Below the pieces are notes generated by a model. That model had not been told where the DNA came from and searched no databases. It was given only the letters and a program-made list of their open reading frames with translations. Positions 6,451-11,212 of a DNA stretch of 11,212 nucleotides are shown piece by piece. The DNA comes from Dehalococcoidia bacterium (lineage in GTDB: Bacteria > Chloroflexota > Dehalococcoidia > GIF9 > UBA5620): contig JADHWZ010000056.1 of NCBI GenBank assembly GCA_016783225.1, positions 1 through 11,212 on the forward strand. The letters run 5' to 3'. Positions within the stretch are counted from its first letter, which is position 1, and every line of letters begins with the position of its first letter. The position numbers and the translations under genes are program-made.

Positions 6451-7374
6451 ATGACAGACAGCTACGAAGTTCCATCATGGGAGACAGGAATGCAGCAGCT
6501 ATCTCCCAACGTGTATGCCTACGTCCAGGCCAAGGGTTCCTGGTTTCGGAACAATGCTGGACTCATCGTGGGCAGCGAATATGCCTTAGTGGTTGATTCG
6601 CTGGCCACCGTTGGTCTTACTCAGACATTCATCAGTGAGATTAGAAAGGTCACCAGCAAGCCGATTCGCTACCTGATCAATACCCACCATCACGGAGACC
6701 ACATCTGGGGAAACCACCTGTTCAACGGCGCTGACATTATCTGCCACCGCTGCTGCCGCGAGGAGGTGCTGGCGGCTGAAACCATGGACCCCGATTTGCT
6801 GGGCGCCGTCCTTCCTGAATTCGACTTCCATGGCATCGTTGCCACCCCCGCCAATATCACCTTCGAGAAGCAGCTCACCATCTACATGGATGACCAGGAG
6901 GTCCAGCTTATATACTACGGGCCGGGCCATACAGTGGGCGATACCATCGTCTACCTGCCCGAGGAGAGCATTGTCTTCGCCGCAGACCTGATCTTTCTAT
7001 ATTCCACCCCTCTGGCAATGGAGGGGCTGTTTGCCGGCTGGATTAAGAACATGGATGCCATGGCGGACCTGAACGCAAAGACCTATGTCCCCGGTCATGG
7101 CCCTGTCTGTGGCAAAGAAGGCCTGATGGAGTGCCGTGAGTATCTTGTGCTTGTCCAAGATGAGGCGCGTAAGCGCTTCGATAAAGGGATGAGCGTTGAT
7201 GAGGCTGCGAAAGACATTGCTCTGGGACGCTTCAGGAAATGGGTGGAGTGGGAGCGTATTGTCGCCAACCTGGAGCGGCTGCAACGAGAATTCCGGGGAG
7301 AAGACCCTGCTACCTCTAAGCTGGATGTCATCGAACTCTGGGGGCGCATGACTGCTCTGGCAGCTTCGGGATAG
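6451..7374 (+). CDS. Metallo-beta-lactamase-fold metal hydrolase
   Basis: This 307-residue MBL-fold protein has a complete binuclear metal site: H79-x-H81-x-D83-H84 (THHHGDH), H160 in GPGHTVGD, D179 in AADL and H216 in PGHGPV. Such proteins hydrolyse esters, thioesters, lactones or related bonds. The overall spacing suits the glyoxalase II/lactonase-like branch rather than true beta-lactamases, and there is no signal peptide, so it is cytoplasmic. A helical C-terminal extension (about 225-307) is unassigned. AAGGAGG (6437-6443) precedes the ATG by 7 bases. With the FAH-family gene 63 bases upstream it probably forms a two-gene unit, where it might open a lactone or cleave a CoA thioester; that role is inference. 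Confidence 0.93.
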   Translation: MTDSYEVPSWETGMQQLSPNVYAYVQAKGSWFRNNAGLIVGSEYALVVDSLATVGLTQTFISEIRKVTSKPIRYLINTHHHGDHIWGNHLFNGADIICHRCCREEVLAAETMDPDLLGAVLPEFDFHGIVATPANITFEKQLTIYMDDQEVQLIYYGPGHTVGDTIVYLPEESIVFAADLIFLYSTPLAMEGLFAGWIKNMDAMADLNAKTYVPGHGPVCGKEGLMECREYLVLVQDEARKRFDKGMSVDEAAKDIALGRFRKWVEWERIVANLERLQREFRGEDPATSKLDVIELWGRMTALAASG

Positions 7375-7484
7375 TTACCATGCCTTGTGTGGGGAAGGCC
7401 CCGTCGGCACATACAGCCATACAGCGGAAGAAAACAGCTGGTGCCCAAGGCCACTGCGGAGGAACCTTTTCCCGTACTGCTTCC

Positions 7485-7513
7485 TTGACAACGATTGCGA
7501 TTCAGGGTACGCT
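7485..7513 (+). promoter_or_regulatory. Possible promoter for the ferredoxin-AOR unit
   Basis: TTGACA (7485-7490), a perfect -35 consensus, is followed after exactly 17 bases by TACGCT (7508-7513), which matches the -10 consensus at three of six positions. It lies 24 bases before the ATG at 7537, in a 162-base gap between genes. The weak -10 keeps this tentative. A CTAGG/CCTAG dyad (7512-7526) overlaps it. Confidence 0.35.
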
Positions 7514-7536
7514 AGGTGCGGCCTAGGGCGATCGCA

Positions 7537-7806
7537 ATGCCAGACGCTGCTGCCAAGAAAAGCTCCTATCTAGTCCACGCCGATGCGTCCAAGTGCGCTG
7601 GCTGCATGACCTGTGTGCTGCGTTGTTCGTTCAAGCTCGACGGCATGTTTAACCTGTCAGCCGCCCGAATCCGAATCAGGAGGTTGGTTGGTCAGGCCAG
7701 CGAATTTGACATAACATTCACTGATGAATGTGACAACTGCGGTATCTGTGTCAGATACTGCCCCTATGGAGCGCTAACCCGGAAGAAAGTAGGGAAGGGA
7801 GAATAG
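7537..7806 (+). CDS. Two-[4Fe-4S] ferredoxin-like electron-transfer subunit
   Basis: This 89-residue iron-sulfur protein has two four-cysteine motifs: C20, C23, C26, C30 and C65, C68, C71, C75 (the second followed by Pro). Each should hold a [4Fe-4S] cluster. The 34-residue stretch between the motifs is longer than in classical 55-residue ferredoxins and resembles electron-transfer subunits of AOR-type and related oxidoreductases. Its stop is one base before the AOR start, so the two are almost certainly translated together and form a complex or redox pair. The start is uncertain: ATG 7537 is chosen, but only a weak AGGG lies upstream, and an in-frame GTG at 7516 would add seven residues. Confidence 0.9.
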   Translation: MPDAAAKKSSYLVHADASKCAGCMTCVLRCSFKLDGMFNLSAARIRIRRLVGQASEFDITFTDECDNCGICVRYCPYGALTRKKVGKGE

Positions 7807-7807
7807 A

Positions 7808-9778
7808 ATGGAGATTCCAGGTTATGCCGGAAACATCCTCTATATTGACCTAACCAGTGGGAGCATAAGAAAAGAGCCCCTGGACCCTGAAATGGCCAGA
7901 ACCTACATGGGCGGTGCTGGTATTATCAACAAGCTTGCCTACGACCTTATACCTCCAGATGTAGCCCCACTTTCCCCTCAAAACGCCATAATCATAGGCA
8001 CCGGCCCCTTCAACGGCACCATGATACCGGGTTGCTCCCAGGTGATGATTATATACAAGTCGCCTCTTAACGGTTCCTTTCCTCACAGCAACGGTGGCGG
8101 CTGCTTCAGTCACCTTCTCAAGTCTTCAGGCTATGACTGCATTGTTATCACCGGTCGTTCAGACAAGCCCGTATACCTCAAGATTCATGATGACGATGTT
8201 GAGCTGTGCAACGCCAGTGACCTCTGGGGCATGGATGTCTTTGATACAACAGATGAGCTGAGGCGAAGGCATGAATCATGCAGCGTAATCCCAATTGGTC
8301 AGGCGGGAGAGAACCTGGTTAGTATCTCGGTTACTCAAATCGACAAAGGGGGCACGGTGGGCTCAGGTGGGCTCTGCGCGGTAATGGGTTCAAAGAACCT
8401 CAAGGCCGTGGTCGCGGTCCAGGGTACTAAGGGAATCGCGGTAGCCGAGCCGAAGCGGCTGCAGAGGCTTGTCAACGAGATAGTGGCTCGAGTATCAGAT
8501 TATCACCTGCGTGATGAGATGATGAAGGGCGGCGCCATGGCCATGACCGCCGGCTGGGTGCCGCAAGGAATTTCAGCCAAGAACTCATCCGTGCTCATAC
8601 CTTTCCCGCCAAACACAAAAGAAGTACAGGCAGAGATGTATGAACTTCACAAGCGAACCCGCAAGAAAATCGCCTGCGCCACCTGTCCCATGTCCGATAA
8701 GGACCGCCTGGATCTAGCCGAGCGCGACATGGTGACATATGATACCGCGGTATTTGCTGTAGGGGCGATAATGACGGCTTCGCCGGCATTTGGGCACCGT
8801 GCTGAGGGCTCTCCCTCGGATAGATATGCGGATGCCCTACACTTCTTTGACATGGTGAATCGATATGGTATTGAGAGAGTCTACAGCTTCCAAGGACTCG
8901 TTGACTTTGTGGTCACCCTGTATGAAGATGGAATCATCACCAAGGAAGATACCGGCGGCGTGGAGTTGAACCGGGAATTTGACACTCTTCTCAAGTTGAC
9001 GAGGATGACAGCCTTCAGGGAGGGCTTTGGTGACATTCTAGCCGATGGTGTTATTGGTGCTGCTCGCAGGATTGGAAAGGGAGTAGACAAATACGTCCAG
9101 AACGTAATCAAGGGACAATTCGTCGTATTCGACCCAAGGGAATGGGGGCTGGGGCCAATGCAGTTTGCGCCGATGGTATATCCTGGCCGTTGCTTCGGAG
9201 TAGCTGCGGGCATGGGGGCTGCCACGTACAGCCCCGGTTGGCCTATTAGGGCGCTTAAGAGTCAGGCTGATAGGTGTGGAGTCCCTGAGGAGGCAATGGG
9301 ACGCATCTTCACCGAGGACTCATTCAATGTGGGGCGTCTAGTCAAACATGGTGAGGATTTCTTCAACCTGTTCAATATGTTTGGCCAATGCCATCGGCTT
9401 TACATCTCCAGATTCTACAGTATGAAAATACTGGCTGAGTTGTACTCGGCCGTTACCGGCATCGAAGCCACACCGGCCGACCTCATACTGGCCAGCGAGC
9501 GTGTTTGGAATTTGTGGAAGCTGATTAACTACAGGGCCGGTTTCGACCGCAAAGATGACGAACCGCCTGAGATATGGTTCAAACCTCTCAAGGGAGTGGA
9601 CAGGGAGTACCACTTGAAGGACTATTTTGGAACCACTGCCCTGAACAGGGAAGATGTAGACATACTCTTGGACGATTACTATGATGAAAGGGGCTGGGAC
9701 AAAAAGACCAGCTTGCCTACTGCAGAGAAGCTTGAAGAGCTGGGATTGAACAGCCTGGCCTCGGGTGTACAGCGGTAG
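7808..9778 (+). CDS. Divergent aldehyde ferredoxin oxidoreductase (AOR) family protein
   Basis: This 656-residue protein belongs to the tungsten/molybdenum bis-pterin AOR family: N-terminal GNILYIDLT, the KSPLNG and SNGGG stretches, AVMGSKNLKAV (191-201) and the C-terminal EKLEELGL-type end. Canonical members oxidise aldehydes to acids with ferredoxin; relatives include the BamB subunit of class II benzoyl-CoA reductase. Key positions differ. The cluster motif CxxCxxxC reads C290-A-T-C293-P-M-S-D297, with Asp as third ligand; the fourth Cys is C528. Residues aligned by eye to pterin-site R76 and R182 of the Pyrococcus enzyme are Q78 and S186. The two DxxGL(C/D) motifs are NRYGIE (351-356) and NMFGQC (523-528). 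It may keep a metal-pterin with altered chemistry. GGGAAGGGAG (7792-7801) is the ribosome binding site, and the ferredoxin gene directly precedes it. The substrate is unknown. Confidence 0.93.
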   Translation: MEIPGYAGNILYIDLTSGSIRKEPLDPEMARTYMGGAGIINKLAYDLIPPDVAPLSPQNAIIIGTGPFNGTMIPGCSQVMIIYKSPLNGSFPHSNGGGCFSHLLKSSGYDCIVITGRSDKPVYLKIHDDDVELCNASDLWGMDVFDTTDELRRRHESCSVIPIGQAGENLVSISVTQIDKGGTVGSGGLCAVMGSKNLKAVVAVQGTKGIAVAEPKRLQRLVNEIVARVSDYHLRDEMMKGGAMAMTAGWVPQGISAKNSSVLIPFPPNTKEVQAEMYELHKRTRKKIACATCPMSDKDRLDLAERDMVTYDTAVFAVGAIMTASPAFGHRAEGSPSDRYADALHFFDMVNRYGIERVYSFQGLVDFVVTLYEDGIITKEDTGGVELNREFDTLLKLTRMTAFREGFGDILADGVIGAARRIGKGVDKYVQNVIKGQFVVFDPREWGLGPMQFAPMVYPGRCFGVAAGMGAATYSPGWPIRALKSQADRCGVPEEAMGRIFTEDSFNVGRLVKHGEDFFNLFNMFGQCHRLYISRFYSMKILAELYSAVTGIEATPADLILASERVWNLWKLINYRAGFDRKDDEPPEIWFKPLKGVDREYHLKDYFGTTALNREDVDILLDDYYDERGWDKKTSLPTAEKLEELGLNSLASGVQR

Positions 9779-9848
9779 CCACCTATACAGAAGTCCCCAA
9801 GACAAGCTGCCGAGAAGCCATCCGGCTGCCCGCCGAGGCGGTGTTGCT

Positions 9849-10640
9849 ATGCCTAAAGTGGAGACTGAACGCAAAGGGCGTTCTTTCATCGTCACTATCA
9901 ACCGGCCGGAAGTCCGCAACGCTGTGGACGGTGAGACTGCTGGGCTGCTCTTTGAGGCTGTCGAATCCTTTCGCCGAGATGAAAGCGTCGATGTTCTCAT
10001 CCTCACCGGTGCTGGTGAGCTCGCCTTCTCCGCTGGGGCTGACCTAAAGAACATTGAGAGCCTGGTGGCTCGCCCCGGTGCTGATGCGTCTGGTCCGATG
10101 GGTTTCACCCGTATTACGGATATCCTCAAGCCGACCATAGCTGCCATTCATGGTTATTGCCTGGCAGGCGGTGTGGAACTGGCTTGCTGGTGCGATTTCC
10201 GTATTGCTGCCCAGAACGCTAGCTTCGGCATCCTTGACCGCCGCTGGGGTGTTCCGCTCGTAGATGGAGGCACTCAACGGCTGCCCAAGATCGTCGGCCT
10301 GGGCAATGCCCTCTATCTGATTGAGACAGGCGTACTGATCGACGCTGACCATGCACTCCGCATTGGGCTTGTCCAGGAGGTTGTCCCTGAAGGGCAGGCG
10401 CTGGCGCGCGCCCTCGAACTCGCTGAGACTATCTCCGCCTATCCGCAGACCAGCTTGCGTAACGACCGCCAGAACGCATACGAAGGCGTGGCGCTGCCCC
10501 TGCCCGAAGGCCTGAAGCTTGAGCAGGAGCTTCTTCACGACAGCATATCTGACCCCGAGATGGCCGAATGGCTTCGCCGGTACGCTGCCGGCGACCGACC
10601 GCCGCCACCCCGTCCCCCAGCGCCCCCAAGTCGCACATAA
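9849..10640 (+). CDS. Enoyl-CoA hydratase/isomerase (crotonase) family protein
   Basis: This 263-residue crotonase-fold enzyme acts on CoA thioesters. The oxyanion-hole segments are AFSAGADL and HGYCLAGG. Of the two catalytic glutamates of rat hydratase (144 and 164), the first is present as E110 in GGVELA. The second, 20 residues on, is D130 in FGILDRRWGVP. The RRWGVPLxDGGTxRLP stretch marks a crotonase subgroup that lacks the usual QPE motif, so hydration of simple enoyl-CoAs should not be assumed. The C-terminus is proline-rich (PPPPRPPAPPSRT). ATG 9849 is chosen: the earlier in-frame start at 9765 overlaps the AOR end and its codons do not look like the family. A weak GAGG lies about 10 bases upstream. 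It follows the AOR gene by 70 bases on the same strand and may be co-transcribed. Confidence 0.93.
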   Translation: MPKVETERKGRSFIVTINRPEVRNAVDGETAGLLFEAVESFRRDESVDVLILTGAGELAFSAGADLKNIESLVARPGADASGPMGFTRITDILKPTIAAIHGYCLAGGVELACWCDFRIAAQNASFGILDRRWGVPLVDGGTQRLPKIVGLGNALYLIETGVLIDADHALRIGLVQEVVPEGQALARALELAETISAYPQTSLRNDRQNAYEGVALPLPEGLKLEQELLHDSISDPEMAEWLRRYAAGDRPPPPRPPAPPSRT

Positions 10641-10996
10641 CCTCCAACGGGTTCTTCGCCAGCACTATGACCAAACGGGCGAATGTGACAGCGAGGCGGT
10701 AGGCTTTGCAGAATAAAAGCAGGAACTTTCTCAAAAACGTTCCCACTTACCTAGATCATGGTGCTATATTGAACACTATGCTATTGGTGGATGCCCCCTT
10801 CAGGCTGCTGTGACTCCGGCTGCACAATACGGCCTCTTGTGACTCGCGCTGCACATTCTGGATCTGTGTCGACAAGAACGATACCCCTTATTCTCTATGT
10901 CACAAAAGAGGCTTTTGTTATCCCCAATTGAGTTTGAGAGTATTCACATGGTGGGGAAGAATCGTCTGTCGTTGATAGCCAAAAGAGGAGGCTCAT
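10641..10996. other. 356-base spacer before the zinc-ribbon gene
   Basis: I find no convincing gene in this spacer. It contains a pair of near-identical 18-base words (10809-10855) and a small hairpin with arms ACAAAAG (10902-10908) and CTTTTGT (10912-10918). A promoter for the small downstream gene must lie here, but no -35/-10 pair stands out. Reading frames running over from the crotonase region on either strand do not resemble known proteins. Confidence 0.5.
10809..10855. repeat. Two near-identical 18-base words
   Basis: 10809-10826 (TGTGACTCCGGCTGCACA) and 10838-10855 (TGTGACTCGCGCTGCACA) match at 16 of 18 bases, 29 bases apart. Each begins TGTG and ends CACA, a weak dyad like a dimeric regulator site. 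An inverse GTCACAA follows at 10899-10905. They could be operators for the downstream gene or a remnant of a repeat. Confidence 0.4.
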
Positions 10997-11140
10997 GTGA
11001 CGCAAGCCTATTGTATGAAATGTAGAGCCAAGAAGGAAATGAAGGATGCCAAGGCCGTAACCATGAGGCATGGCAAGCGAGCGACTCAGGGCGTGTGCCC
11101 CACGTGTGGCACTAAGATGTTCAGGATAGGGAAGAGCTGA
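10997..11140 (+). CDS. DUF5679-like small zinc-ribbon protein
   Basis: This 47-residue basic protein has two cysteine pairs, C6-x2-C9 and C34-x2-C37, that should bind one zinc ion as a ribbon. Between them is a lysine/arginine-rich stretch with KKEMKDAKAVTM, and the end reads CGTKMFRIGKS. I recognise this from memory as the DUF5679 pattern, small proteins common in Chloroflexota, of unknown function; nucleic-acid binding is plausible. The start is GTG 10997, with a strong GAGGAGG (10985-10991) 5 bases upstream. The overlapping ATG at 10995 is out of frame and stops at once. A strong terminator follows, so this is probably a one-gene transcript. It falls below common length cutoffs and is easily missed. 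Confidence 0.87.
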   Translation: MTQAYCMKCRAKKEMKDAKAVTMRHGKRATQGVCPTCGTKMFRIGKS

Positions 11141-11163
11141 GCGTATAGGCAACGGAATCTCTG

Positions 11164-11206
11164 AAGGCTGGGTATTTCCCATACAGATACCCAGCCTTTT
11201 TCTTTT
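11164..11206 (+). terminator. Intrinsic terminator after the zinc-ribbon gene
   Basis: AAGGCTGGGTAT (11164-11175) and ATACCCAGCCTT (11187-11198) form a perfect 12-bp stem with an 11-base loop, followed by a T-rich tract to 11206. This is a typical rho-independent terminator, 23 bases after the stop codon. The opposite strand lacks an equally good T-run, so it acts mainly in the forward direction. Confidence 0.93.
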
Positions 11207-11212
11207 CAGATT

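Noticed and set aside
7528..7535. GCGATCGC octamer before the ferredoxin start, like the cyanobacterial HIP1 core
   Set aside because: A single occurrence in a window that otherwise shows no cyanobacterial features; most likely chance.
7537..9778. Class II benzoyl-CoA reductase BamBC
   Set aside because: The family and partner type agree, but the AOR motifs are degenerate, and neither other Bam subunits nor the ring hydrolase BamA are visible. The name would over-claim.
9338..10147. 269-codon open frame on the minus strand over the AOR end and crotonase
   Set aside because: It runs antisense to two clear genes, its composition is low-complexity Ser/Arg/Pro-rich in part, and no family is recognisable. 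It is a shadow of the coding strand.
10809..10855. CRISPR array from two 18-base repeats
   Set aside because: Only two short imperfect copies with an 11-base gap; no further repeats and no cas genes.

Overview
The window looks like a chromosomal segment of a strictly anaerobic bacterium, most likely Chloroflexota of the Dehalococcoidia type, probably from a metagenome. This assignment is inference. It rests on a small zinc-ribbon protein resembling the DUF5679 proteins common in that phylum, a PAS-rich soluble hybrid kinase, a tungsten/molybdenum-pterin AOR-family enzyme paired with a ferredoxin, and intergenic DNA crowded with small palindromic repeats. Base composition is moderately GC-rich in the genes and clearly more AT-rich in parts of the spacers.

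Layout. 70-2832 (+) encodes a cytoplasmic hybrid sensor histidine kinase with four PAS domains and a C-terminal receiver. 2833-3919 is a gene-free island of more than 1 kb holding several unrelated palindromic repeats, including a REP-pair (BIME-like) element with GTAG feet. 3920-5080 (-) encodes an acyl-CoA dehydrogenase. A 308-base divergent spacer follows, with an AT-rich repeat and an operator-like dyad. Then come a fumarylacetoacetase-family enzyme (5389-6387) and a metallo-beta-lactamase-fold hydrolase (6451-7374), both (+). After a 162-base gap with a possible promoter come a two-cluster ferredoxin (7537-7806) and, one base later, a divergent AOR-family oxidoreductase (7808-9778), followed by a crotonase-family enzyme (9849-10640). 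A 356-base spacer precedes a 47-residue zinc-ribbon protein (10997-11140), which ends at a strong intrinsic terminator.

How the genes may work together. An acyl-CoA dehydrogenase, a crotonase, an FAH-fold C-C hydrolase/isomerase, an MBL hydrolase and a ferredoxin-linked AOR enzyme form a plausible catabolic set for an organic acid, ring-derived CoA thioester or aldehyde under anoxic conditions. No substrate can be named from sequence. Several enzymes depart from textbook residues. The dehydrogenase carries its catalytic Glu in the isovaleryl-CoA/long-chain-type position. The crotonase has Asp where hydratases have the second catalytic Glu. The AOR homologue has Asp in place of one cluster cysteine and lacks two conserved pterin-site arginines. 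The last is the best candidate for undescribed chemistry here.
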